This document shows, in pieces, positions 43,364 to 53,657 of a stretch of 64,000 nucleotides of DNA. Each line of letters starts with the position of its first letter. Position 1 is the stretch's first letter. Made by a program: the position numbers and the translations under genes. A model generated the notes under the pieces. The model was given only the letters and a program-made list of their open reading frames with translations, was not told where the DNA came from and ran no database searches. Origin of the DNA: Perkinsus olseni (lineage: Eukaryota > Perkinsozoa > Perkinsida > Perkinsidae); the NCBI GenBank assembly GCA_013115135.1, contig JABANP010000060.1:124001-188000 (forward strand). The letters are read 5' to 3'.

Positions 43364-44400
43364 GTTGTTGCAGTCTGTTCACCCGATGATACCGAGCGAG
43401 CACAGCGCGTATTCAGTCGCGAATCTCACGCGACGCTCGGCGACGCCTTGAGGTTCTTCGTTGCTTCGTCAAGTGTTAAGTCAGAGGGTGCTCAATAAAC
43501 TGATTCTCAGAAACCCAGAATCAATTCTGGAGTGGATTATGAAACGTGAACCGATGCGAGTTTGAGCATTCGTTTATTGGGAAACTCCTTGGTTTACAAC
43601 CCAGATTATGGCTCTCGTGCGCCTCGACGAAAAGCCTTTTCGGAAAGGTTTCGAGCTGCGTGATGCCTCTGGACGTCGCAACACATTGTCGCACAGCTCT
43701 CGCAGGTTGGGAGTCGCAGCATGAATAGTCTCCGTGTGGCCGATCGGATCAGCCTGATCCCTATCAGCGCCATCGCTTTCCACAATAATGGGGCTCTTCA
43801 TACTCGTAGTTGATTGCTCAATCATTGAGCCTCAATGTCAGGGCTTGGAAAGCAAGAACGCAGCTGAGCTGACTCTTATTCGCCAACTCGGTGTCCCTAT
43901 CACGATGATCGTGACACGATCCCCGTGCCTTAATGATAGCCTCACTCGCGGATGTGATGAGATCCGATTCACTTATGATATCCGAGTATATCACAGTGAT
44001 ATACTCTGTGACGGAAATAGCGGCCTCAAAGGCCGAATGGACTCCTCGATGGTCTGGGGGGGCTCCTCGACTACGTGACACTGAGCCCGCTAGTGCACGC
44101 GCGTTATACGACAAGATTCCCTGATTTATCGACCGTCCGAGGAAGGGAGGCGAACAGCCGAGACGTTGAACGGCCCGCCCGCTGATCGGCCGGCCTGCCC
44201 GAGATCAAGCTTGCCTTGATAACGTCCCCTGGTAGCCCGTTAACTTTGGCCGGGTGATAGCGAAGCCTACCTCGTTTTAGACAACAGTTGTCTACCTCTC
44301 GCCGGTTCCTGTTAGTAACCGTGCGTATACGTGCCGCGTGTTCATTCAAGGTATTCCATTTGTTCATCGCAACGAGGTTATGCTGGTTGGTGCGTTCTGA
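43364..44400 (+). repeat. upstream cassette of copy D, with possible small gene
   Basis: Homologous to the other cassettes. Here and in E a frame of about 90 codons is open (43788-44078 in D, 52399-52668 in E) with shared protein sequence: LGVPITMIVT, SPCLN, TFTYDI or RFTYDI, VYHSDILCDG and MDSSMVW. In C and F the same stretch has frame changes, one caused by a hairpin in F. It may be a small gene or an old exon; function unknown. Confidence 0.5.
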
Positions 44401-44533
44401 GCGTGATTAGTCACTAACTACTGTTTTGGTTGGTCACTGATGACGGAAGTGAGCTTTTTTTGAGCATAGGAATCCCGTTTCGCAGCTTTCTGACTGTATT
44501 CCATTTCTGTGATGATCGTCCTCAGGACGACGT

Positions 44534-44792
44534 CCCAGCACCTCCCTAATGGTATACTATTGTTATGCGGCCCAGCACCTCCCTAATGGTATACTATTGT
44601 TATGCTGCCCAGCACCTCCCTAATGGTATACTATTGTTATGCTGCCCAGCACCTCCCTAATGGTATACTATTGTTATGCTGCCCAGCACCTCCCTAATGG
44701 TATACTATTGTTATGCTGCCCAGCACCTCCCTAATGGTATACTAATATTCTGCTGCCCAGCACCTCCCTAATGGTACACTAATATTCTATCT
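44534..44792 (+). repeat. 37-bp minisatellite upstream of copy D, seven units
   Basis: Units CACCTCCCTAATGGTATACT then ATTGTTATGCTGCCCAG; the last two end in AATATTCTGCTGCC or AATATTCTATC. The array ends about 220 bases before the copy D start. Confidence 0.95.
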
Positions 44793-45014
44793 AACGGTTA
44801 GATTCTAAGCTCCTCATTTGAGGTCTGATCGATCGTGATCGTTGAGAGTTGCCAGCAGTTTATAGGCTTCACTGTGGTCTGCAGGCAGATTTGGAAGAAC
44901 GTTTAGCTGCACTATCATCATCGCAGGCGCTAGCGACGTAACTCCATCGCTCCGTTCGGCTGAGAAGGATGTGCAGAGCGTCCTCTTTAGTTTTTTTTGC
45001 TTCGTATTATAATC

Positions 45015-46625
45015 ATGTCTATCCGCTCAGTCTTCTTCGCGGCCGTTCTCGGATCAGTGGTCTGCCAGGAAAATATCGTCAGGCTCCTCCAGAGGAGGGT
45101 ACCTTTTCAGAACGGGAATCCTCGAAGTATCTTCATTACCCCTTCGGGTGAGTGGAAGAACGGGTATTTCCCTTCCGTCGATTGTCTCTCGGTATTAGGC
45201 ACACTGAGGCTCATTCAGACCCTTGAACTCGAGGACGCTGTGTCCACAACATATACACAGTTCGGGGCATTCAGTTCGATACTCGTGACACCGAAGGGCG
45301 ATGAAATACTCGGCACCGATGAAGATGGGTGAGACGCGTATGGACCAGACCCCGGCTCGAGGTAGCTGATCAATCGCTTGTTTTCAGATTTTTCATGCGC
45401 ATGGAGCTCAAGGCGACCTACGATGATCAATTTGATGTTCCTGAAGCTATCATATCCCCGATGCGTGATCCCCAAGGGGACCGTATAGTCCGTGGAAGTG
45501 GATATTACAGCTAAGCGAATCTATCAAGTCGCTTTTCCCATATCTTTCACTCGTGCATTCTTTAGATACTGGCCGTGGTTTGGCCATCGATGGTACTTAT
45601 CGTGGCGGAGGTAGAGGACCGCTATTCGTTACTTACTCGGAGGGCAAGAGGATGCTGAAGTAGGTGAAGAAAATTAAACTCAATTCCAGAATCCACAAAC
45701 TCTACCGTGTGTTAGATTCCCCACCGGGACCAATTCGCCGACGAGTGCGGAAGTGGACATCTCTCACGTCTTGGATGAGTGTGAATACGCCCCACAAGCA
45801 ATTGACAAAATGCGTAGCCTCGGAAGTGAACTCGTATCTTTCTATATTTTCGCCTACTGCCAGGTCCTGATCCACTCCTCCCTGCTTACCTCATCATGGT
45901 CTGCGACGAGCCTACCACACAAGGTGGAAGTATCTACCCTGCATTTGGATATGACGGGGAGGAGACTCCCATTCGGTTCGAGGTCGAAGTGAGTCGATCG
46001 CCGGCTACGATAACACCTTGGTTCTCTGATCGGTCGCTTAGTAGGGCTGATGGGTCCTCATGATCTTCACATGAGTCCTGCAGTTGTCGGCTTCTCCGTA
46101 ACTCCTCGCTCAGCTCAGCTGAGTCAGCTCTCTTCACGAGAGTCTCGTGCACTGCGGGGTTATCTAAGATATGACATGGGATAACACCATCTTCGCTCCT
46201 CTTCTCTCAGTCGGACGGCGGCTTCGTTCCCGTCGATATGGCGGGGCCTCAGTGACGGCAGCCTCATGATACTTTTCAGAGGGTGAGTTCATCATTGACC
46301 AAATTATACGCTGATCACGCGCCTTTTTCTTGATAAGGCCTGACCACACGTTGAGAATCGGCTTGGTCACATCGAGAGATCTGTCCTCGGCTATGCGTGG
46401 TCGTGGAGGGGCAGTCACACCTCAGATCATCCTAGAAGCTGCGGAGAGTGACGGGTGAGTTACGTGCAGTTTGAAGCTGTTTAAATCGCTGAGCACAATA
46501 GTAGGTTCAATGTCGGGCGCACATCTGGATTGGCTGTTCGAGAGGATGATGGTAAAGTCTTCGTTTACATCGTCGATAGCGGATTCCCTAGTGTCTACCT
46601 CACGGCCTTCGAGTGGGTATCGTGA
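45015..46625 (+). pseudogene. copy D of the nine-exon family, one frameshift in exon 7
   Basis: Exons 45015-45147, 45199-45328, 45388-45482, 45566-45659, 45716-45813, 45864-45988, then exon 7 starting at 46211 (after CTCTCAG), exon 8 and exon 9 ending at 46625. Signal peptide MSIRSVFFAAVLGSVVCQ. Exon 7 reads ATGGCGGGGCCTCAG where C has ATGGCGGGGCTCAG, one extra C near 46246, giving an early stop. From about 45.9 kb onward D is nearly identical to E, while exons 1-5 differ clearly. Confidence 0.7.
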
Positions 46626-46990
46626 AGCCTCGCCAGCTCGCCATTTTCTCGTCTACGAACTCGAGCTACTGTATCATCGTCATTTCTCAAGAGGCTAACA
46701 TGAACATCAGACATTTCACCGGGGGATCCTGAAATGTCGAGCGATCACTCTCAAACTGAGTGCGTCTCAGACGGCTATATCCTCGCCCGGTGTCTTATAT
46801 CTGCGAGAGATTTTTCCCCTATCTCTTCTTATTTCATCATCATAACCGCTTGGAACGATTCGTTTGCTGCCGCTCTGGATAAGCCATTGCAAAAGCTTTT
46901 GCAGGTTCAATCCGTTGCGTTCGGTCTATTTGCCAATAATAATAAGTCAATAATTTTACATCGATCACGATGCCTGCACTCTACAGCCCT

Positions 46991-47564
46991 CTAAAACGCG
47001 CGGACCTTCGCCCGACTCGATCGGCAAAACCGTGGGAGAGTGATCGGAGGTCGGAGCGATACCACGCGACGCGAGTCACGAATTCGCTGCAGCTAAGCAC
47101 GCGGCCCGAGCAACACGCCCGGCGCCACGAGACAGCGCATCGTGACGCGATCGCCAGATCGCCTCAGTCTGGCCGCCGACTGCGCCACGGCTCCGGAGAA
47201 ACGGCCGTGGACGCACTTCGCTGTACACGACCTACGGCCGTGGGCAGCGCGCAAGGCGGCACACCTGGTGTGCCACACCACACAAGGGTATCGTGAGACC
47301 AACCCGGGTGGAGCGGGCTGGGTTTTTTTAAAAGAGAGAGTGCATAAAACTCAAAGAAACCTAACAACAAGCGCAACTCACGTTCCAAAGGAAGCAAGAC
47401 ACACCACCTAAAGGGGGAGTGCTGGAACGCCCCACTAGCGTCAACGCTATGGATCATCCGGGCGCGCGCTACCGCGCCCGACCCTCGGTGCCCACTGCGT
47501 CGGCTCAGTGCGCATTTTACCCTGCTGAACGCTCTTCTGCGAAGATCCTTCATCTCAAATAGAA
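46991..47564 (+). mobile_element. 574-bp insertion, possibly the 3' end of a Copia-like element
   Basis: Absent from the flank of C, where GCACTCTACAGCCCT joins directly to GGAAGTACTGTA. The insert is GC-rich. It contains AAAGGGGGAG directly followed by TGCTGGAACG at 47411-47430, which looks like a polypurine tract and LTR start of a Ty1/copia element; the following 140 bases would be the LTR. No recognisable pol domain precedes it and no target duplication was found. The same insert is at 55633-56206 in the second unit. Confidence 0.4.
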
Positions 47565-48049
47565 GAAGTACTGTATTGGTCGAAAACCCTCGAAGCGAGC
47601 GCTCAAACCAATTGTTTGAGCCATTATTTCTCACGAATTGGAGACTCGAATTTCGAGTCGCTTGTTCGGCGCCGTTATGATGGTAGCAATCCTGGATGGG
47701 GAGAGCATGAGTCATACCGGCGGCGTGACGCCGCGTCAGCGAACACCACGGAGAAGCAATGCGCGATAAGACGTACTGACAGTACGTCTTTTTCGTCTTG
47801 ACGTCAGTATGGTACTGTTAATATTGCAGAGCTTCAACGAAGTTCAATGCTGGGGCATGAAACTCTGATGGAATTGGACCGACGGAATTGCAGTGGATGA
47901 AACGGCACAAGACAGAGAGATGGATCAGATCACGACATAAACTCATGTGCAATAACCGAACTTCGCATTGAGCTTCTGATTAGTCACCCATGGAGGATTA
48001 TTATGGTGCTTTCAAGCGTCGCAATTGAATTGGACAAGCACTACTTCTT

Positions 48050-48080
48050 GCTGCTCTTGGCAAGAGCAAGAGCCTCTTGC
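48050..48080. repeat. hairpin insertion in D flank
   Basis: D and E read CTGCTCTTGGCAAGAGCAAGAG then CCTCTTGCTC where C (near 43.27 kb) has only CTGCTCTTGCTC. The 20 extra bases are made of CAAGAG and its reverse complement CTCTTG. Confidence 0.85.
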
Positions 48081-48203
48081 TCATTTGCCAATTCCTTCTT
48101 CTTCTTCTTCTTCTCGATACTTGGACGCGGCTCGGCCTAATGGCCACTAAGCCGCCTTCACGTCTACCAGTTTACCAGGGATCCGAGAGAGGTGACAGTA
48201 TGG

Positions 48204-48494
48204 TCACCATGCAGCCCCCAGCCGTTTCGTAAGATAGATGTACCGCTCCAGTGCCGCAGCGAGGGGTTTGTCCCTCAGCAGAACATCCCCAGAGGAGGGA
48301 GGCCATGCAATTTCGCGAAGTTGGATCATACGTTGGAGCTCATTGCGGTACTGCTGCCAGTGGGGACAGTCAAAGAGAAAGTGCAGAAAGTCCTCCTCCT
48401 CCCCGGAGTCACAGTAGGGGCATACACCCGATCCACCATCGACCTTCTTGCGGGAATAGCGTAGCACGTTCCTCCCACTCACCACCTTCCACAC
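48204..48494 (-). pseudogene. LINE C-terminal zinc-finger segment, unit 1
   Basis: Encodes VCPYCDSGEEEDFLHFLFDC, a C-x2-C-x12-H-x4-C pattern like the finger that ends many LINE polyproteins downstream of reverse transcriptase and RNase H. WKVVSGRNVLRYSRKK precedes it, which is also typical. Separated from the RNase H frame by a stop and frame change. Confidence 0.7.
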
Positions 48495-48697
48495 CCCCCT
48501 ATACGCATCAAGTTCACAGAGAACCCGGAGGGAGGAGGCCGTGGGAACGGATTACCGGAAGGAACGACCTAGAGACTGAACCTCAGAGTCAAAAGCCGCA
48601 TCACACCGACCGTGCAGCCAACCGTTGGCTGCCAACGGGACATGGCCATTTCCAGGGTGTCGCGAGTAAGAGGTACTCGCAGGTCTGACCTGCCAGG

Positions 48698-49360
48698 TCA
48701 GCATCGACGCCGTGAGCCGAGGCAGCCCGCCTGCAAGTTGCCGACGCTACCTTTGGAAGGAATATATACCAGCTCAAGGGTAGCCTTCAGGTTGCTCAGA
48801 CGCCTCGTTACGAGCTGGGTCAAGTCACAGACGGAGTGTCGATTTCCTGGACTTGTCGTTAGCCGATCAATCGCCCTCTTGCAGTCCGTGAGAACACGGA
48901 TGTGACGTTCGGGATTCTTCATCCGAGATCGAGTCGACTCAGCAGCCTGGAGGATGCCGACGAGCTCCGCTTGTACAGGAGTGGTGTGCGGTGGCGAACT
49001 GAGACCTAGTAATGACCAAGTACCTCGCCTATTCACCCATGCAACGGCACAGCCTGCACAGCGTCCTGGAGTCACGGTTACATCACAATATACCTCCACC
49101 GTACCGCAGTTCAGGGTAGGATGCTGTGCTCCCACACTCAGGAAGGACATCTTGGGGTGAGATGCCGAATCCAGTGGGCGTTCAACGGGGAACGAACCCA
49201 CAACATCCCTGGCGATGTGCCGAATTGGATGCTGCTCGAAGAATTCGGGCCACTGAACTCTTCGCTTCACACACAAAGATGGGCACAACTTGTGCCTATC
49301 TTTGTGTCGCACAACTTGTGCCGCACAAGTCGTCCCAGGGAGTGCACTGGGGACCGACAC
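48698..49360 (-). pseudogene. LINE RNase H domain, unit 1
   Basis: 220 codons. VEVYCDVTVTPGRCAGCAVA, then PVQAELVGILQAAESTRSRM and IRVLTDCKRAIDRL give the three acidic residues D, E and D of RNase H in the right order and spacing. The last region, LVYIPSKGSVGN, corresponds to the usual IPGHxGxxGN block but the His is Lys, and the frame ends soon after, so the domain is probably inactive. It would remove RNA from the RNA:DNA hybrid in an active element. The LINE clade cannot be set without the RT. Confidence 0.75.
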
Positions 49361-49400
49361 GACACGAGAAGGCAGTAGGAGTACGCCCGCTGATGCGCCG

Positions 49401-50505
49401 AGCGCGCTTTTAGAGCTTCAAGCTCTTAGAACTTCGAAGTAATTCGATTATGAAACGTTGGATAGTTAGTTAGAAAAACCGATAGTTCAACTATCACAAT
49501 TGCCACGACAAAGAGTACACATCAGCACTCTGAACTTCAGAGTCTGAATGACTTTGTGACGATACTATAACGATTCATTGAGTGACATTGTCAATTGCTG
49601 CGCATTGGCTCGATGCCATTACGGATCTGATCCGCCGGATCAGCACTCAGCGGGAAGCTCGAAACTAGACTAGGTCGTCCAGTTTGACTGGGGAATCCCC
49701 AGTGGGGATCAACAGTCACCTGCTTCCCTCGCCCAGTTTAGCTCCAAACCAACATTGCCCTAAATTAGGGCAATGCTGGTTTGGGCCCCTAATACATGCT
49801 ACCATCAGCCGTACGGTGACCGTACGGACCGTACAACGGTCTCAGCCAATGGCTGATGGCTGACAGCTATCAGTCGCACTCTCCTATCTGTATCACTGGT
49901 GATAGTAATACGTGTACCTGATGCACTGTATTAGTACAGAGCAACGCAGATCCTTCCCATCTCAGATAGCATCGTAGCAGATGGCAAGGTCTACAATTTT
50001 AGCTCCCGACCGGAAGCCTTCGACGTGAACGATGGGCGTAGACCGCTGGAGAACTTTGAGAGAGCACTTCAAGCGCCATTACAGGTCCGGTGCGACCATT
50101 TGTCACCTAAAAAATGCCCATTGCGCAATGAATGAAATTCATTGTAATCAGAAATAACACCTGCTGCTGAAAGAAGTTCCCTGCACCTCGCAAGCTGCAA
50201 AACTCAGTTTTGAAAACTGCGATCTCGGGGTGAAACCTCAGAAATAGTCACCACAAAGTCACTTAAACCAAGACCGGCCTCAACGCATCATGTACCTCAC
50301 AGCAGTGATCGCTCAAGTGCAGTGATCCCACGGGAAGCATATTGATTCAATATTATTATAGGGCGAAGAGCTGCGGACGAGCCGGTTCAAGAAGAAGCTC
50401 CGTAAGACTACTGCAGAACTTGAGGCACCAAGCACTTGCGAAAAGGATGGATGTGGTACTCGAGGAATTGTGCTAAGCCGTGACCGCCCAGGGCTTCCAA
50501 GTTGG
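49401..50505. other. stretch without supported gene
   Basis: Many short inverted words, for example ACCAACATTGCCCTAAATTAGGGCAATGCTGGT near 49.75 kb (arms shortened here to TTGCCCTAA and TTAGGGCAA) and CCGTACGGTGACCGTACGG near 49.81 kb. Repeated almost unchanged at 58.0-59.1 kb. No gene is supported. Confidence 0.45.
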
Positions 50506-50513
50506 CTTCCAAC

Positions 50514-51648
50514 CAGGGTTGTCCGAAAGCGGAAACCGCCCGCTTGGGCGGAAATTTCCAACGGAAATGGGCCAGATTTCCGGAAATTTCCGGAAATCTG
50601 GGAAAAGGAAAATTTTTTCTTAAACTTGCTCGATCTTGCGATCTCACAATGTTATCGATCACTCGGCCGCGCGCTAGGGCAAAGAAGAGCTCAAAAAGAA
50701 TGGTCAAATGCACTTTCCTAAGGACTCCTTAGTGAGGAGAAAGTAATTTTCCTGAGGAGGAAAAGGGTAATTCCCAAAATCTCCTTACGAAAACTGTGCT
50801 GCGACTGTGCAATGAGCACACTTTTCAATGATACGATTGAATTGTGAGAGCTTTGAGTTTTAGTGATCTCGATCATGATCGAGTGATCATGATCGAGTGA
50901 GGTTCATATTCTGGTACAGCGTCGAAGCATTGCGTTTGGATTTCGTAGGCTCAAAAGCCTCGGTGTAGTCGAGCCGTAGCCTACGTGGAGAGTCTCCACT
51001 GGAGACTGCTATGCTGAAGACTTAGTAACTAATAGTAAGGAGAGGGTGTCTGGGAGTTTGGGAGAGACTCTCAAACTCGAGACTGTCTCGGATCGATAAC
51101 TGACGAGATTCTATGCATTTCAGCAGTCTTCGATTCACTTCATCTTAGCATGGTCGGATATGCCTCCGATGTAATCAGCGCCATATTTGGGCGTCCTTGT
51201 GATGGAATCGAAGCCTTTCAGCCTATCAGCCTTGGAAGGATAGCCGAAATTAGCATTGAGCCGGTGCACGCACACTCAGTCAGTATTACTGATCATGTCG
51301 AGCTGCATTTTAGAAACGTCTCCTAACCGAGTCGTTGTCGCCTAACCGTTGCGTTGAGGCTCGACGATTATACGGTAGCGGAAGGAAATTCCTACTAGGA
51401 ATTCAGAGCTAGAATAATGTTCTGGTCTTCATATGATTCATATTTAGTCTGATAATCAGAGTCTGATTATCTTGTTATGATGCCAAATACTTCGGAAAAA
51501 TCGCGAAAAAAGTGCAATTTTCTTCGGATTTTTTTCAATTTCCGCAAATTTCCGTGAGCTACGGAAATTTGCTTTAGTGGAAATTTGGAAATTTCCTCGG
51601 AAATCTGGAAATGGAAATCTGGGGAAATCGCGGAAACCGCGAACCCTG
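50514..51648. mobile_element. hAT-type non-autonomous element (1135 bp) with 8-bp TSD, absent from the sister unit
   Basis: Starts CAGGGTTG and ends GAACCCTG, and is flanked by the perfect 8-bp direct repeat CTTCCAAC at 50506-50513 and 51649-51656. The second duplication unit has the empty site with a single CTTCCAAC at 59097-59104, continuing directly into CATGAATGCC. Both subterminal regions are full of GGAAATTT-type words in opposite orientation. No transposase. The open frames that span its edges (such as minus 51456-51710) are not genes. Confidence 0.92.
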
Positions 51649-52057
51649 CTTCCAACCATGAATGCCAATGCTGGCAATCCTGCCTCCGACCCCGAGCGTA
51701 TGGGCGGCAACTCAAGCGAATACTCATCGAGTTACCGAATCGAATAACGAGAGAGAGACGCACGGATTACCGATTCGGACACGACTCCTCCCACCGAACC
51801 TTAGTCGTAGCTGGCCCAGCTGAGCTGCGATCGAGGATCCATACTAGGAGTGTATCTTTTTTTCAAAACGAGCGACTCTCGATGGAGAGGAATCTTCGCT
51901 GTGCAGAGCATCTCGGTCTTATCAGAAGACCCAGTCTTCTCGGTCTTCAAGATTGGACCCTTCCCGAAACCCTGCTGCACGGCCCTCCTCGAGACGCCGG
52001 ATCGATAAGCCGCCCCCACTTAGTGAGTGGCACCTACCCGGGCTATTCGCGATAAAG

Positions 52058-52995
52058 ATAGAGGGTGCTCGATAAACTGATTCTCAGAAACACAGAATCA
52101 ATTCTGGAATGGATTATGAAACGTGAACCGATGCGAGTTTGAGCATATATTGATTGGACAACTCCTGCGCCTACATTGTAGACTCTATAACCAGATTATG
52201 GATCTCGTGCCGGAAAGCTTTCTCGGGAAAGGTTTCGAGTTGCATGTGCGTGATGCTCTTGGACGTCGCAATACATGGGGCCATGTCATGGTCGAACAGG
52301 TCTCGCAGGTGAGAGGTCGCAGCACGAATGATCTTCGTGTCGCTGATCATTATCAGCAACATTGTTCTCCACAATAATGTAGTTCCTCATACGCGAAGTT
52401 GATTTCTCAATATCAGGACCTGGAAAGCAGGCACGCGGCTGGCCTGACTCTTTCTCTCCAACTCGGTGTCCCTATCACGATGATCGTGACACCGTCCCCG
52501 TGCCTTAATGGTATCTTCACTCGCGGTTATGATGAGATCACATTCACTTACGATATCCCGGTATATCACAGTGATATACTCTGTGACGGAATAAGCGACC
52601 TTATAGGCCAAATGGACTCTTCGATGGTTTGGAGGGGATTCCTCGACTACGTGACAGACTGTCACTGACAGTGAGTCCGCTAGTGCACGCGCGTCGTACG
52701 ACAACATCCCTGATTTATCGACAGTCCGAGGAAGGGAGGCGAACAGCCGAGGCGTTGGGCGGCCCATTGATCGGCCGGCCGGCCCGAGATGAAGTTTGCT
52801 GCGATAACGTCCCTAGTAACCGTTAACTTTGGCCGAGATGATTGCGAAGCCTACCTCGTTTTAGACAACAGTTGTCTACCTCTCGCCGGTTCCTGTTAGT
52901 AACCGTGCGTATACGTGCCGGGTGTTCATTCAAGGTATTCCATTTGTTCATCGCAACGAGGTTATGCTGATTGGTGTGTTCTGAGCGTGATTAGT
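52058..52995 (+). repeat. upstream cassette of copy E
   Basis: Begins at the junction GATAAAGATAGAGGGTGCTC, lacking the first about 115 bases of the C and D cassettes. Contains the 89-codon frame 52399-52668 discussed under the D cassette. It differs from D at many positions, unlike the downstream part of the unit. Confidence 0.6.
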
Positions 52996-53120
52996 CACTA
53001 ACCACTGTTTTGGTTGGTCACTGATGACGGAAGTGAGCTTCTTTTGAGCATGGGAAGCCCGTTTCGCAGCTTTCTGACGGTATTCCATTCCTGTGATGAT
53101 CGTCCTCACGACGACGTCCC

Positions 53121-53372
53121 AGGACCTCCCTAATGGCATAGTATTGTTATGCTGTCCAGCACCTCCCTAATGGTATACTATTGTTATGCTGCCCAGCACC
53201 TCCCAAATGGCATACTATTGTTATGCTGTCCAGCACCTCCCTAATGGTATACTATTGTTATGCTGCCCCAGCACCTCCCAAATGGCATACTATTGTTATG
53301 CTGTCCAGCACCTCCCTTATGGTATACTATTGTTATGCTGCCCCCCACCTCCCTAATGGTATACTATTGTTC
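53121..53372 (+). repeat. 37-bp minisatellite upstream of copy E, seven units
   Basis: Same unit as the other arrays, with alternating CTAATGGTATACT and CAAATGGCATACT variants that suggest expansion as a two-unit block. Ends about 290 bases before the copy E start. Confidence 0.95.
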
Positions 53373-53657
53373 CATCTAATTCCCTCAGTTGAGGTCTGTT
53401 CGAGCATGACCGGCGAGACCTGCCAGAAACTTATAAGCTTAATTGTGGACTACAGGCAACTCTGACGACAGGCAGTGACGATGGGGTACTGTCTATCTCC
53501 CTAGTAGCATATGCTCGCCCAGCTGGATACGGAATCTTAAAGTTCTCTAAAACGCCATTGGTCGATGCCAACATCAACCGAGTCGAACTCTTTCGCTCGG
53601 TCGGCTAGGAAGGATGTGGAGAACGTCCTCTCAGTTTTTTTGTCTCCTATTATCATC

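Larger units (their letters stand above)
48099..49400 (-). mobile_element. 5'-truncated LINE, unit 1
   Basis: Minus-oriented remnant of a non-LTR retrotransposon: RNase H domain, then a C-terminal CCHC zinc finger, then a GAA-type simple-repeat tail (CTTCTTCTTCTTCTTCTT on the plus strand at about 48.10 kb). The site after GCCAATTCC is unoccupied in the C flank at 43.28 kb. Reverse transcriptase and endonuclease are missing. The upstream edge is not exact. Confidence 0.75.

Noticed and set aside
44534..44792. regular 37-bp repeats resembling a CRISPR array
   Set aside because: The units are contiguous with no unique spacers, and the DNA is eukaryotic; it is a minisatellite.
45657..45663. stop codon TAG in copies D and F at the end of exon 4
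   Set aside because: The intron donor falls two bases before it (AA then GTAGGTG), matching GTACGTG in C and GTATGA in B, so the stop is intronic.
47093..47302. several overlapping frames in the 574-bp insert, repeated identically in unit 2
   Set aside because: Identity between units only reflects the recent duplication; frames on both strands are open because the insert is GC-rich.
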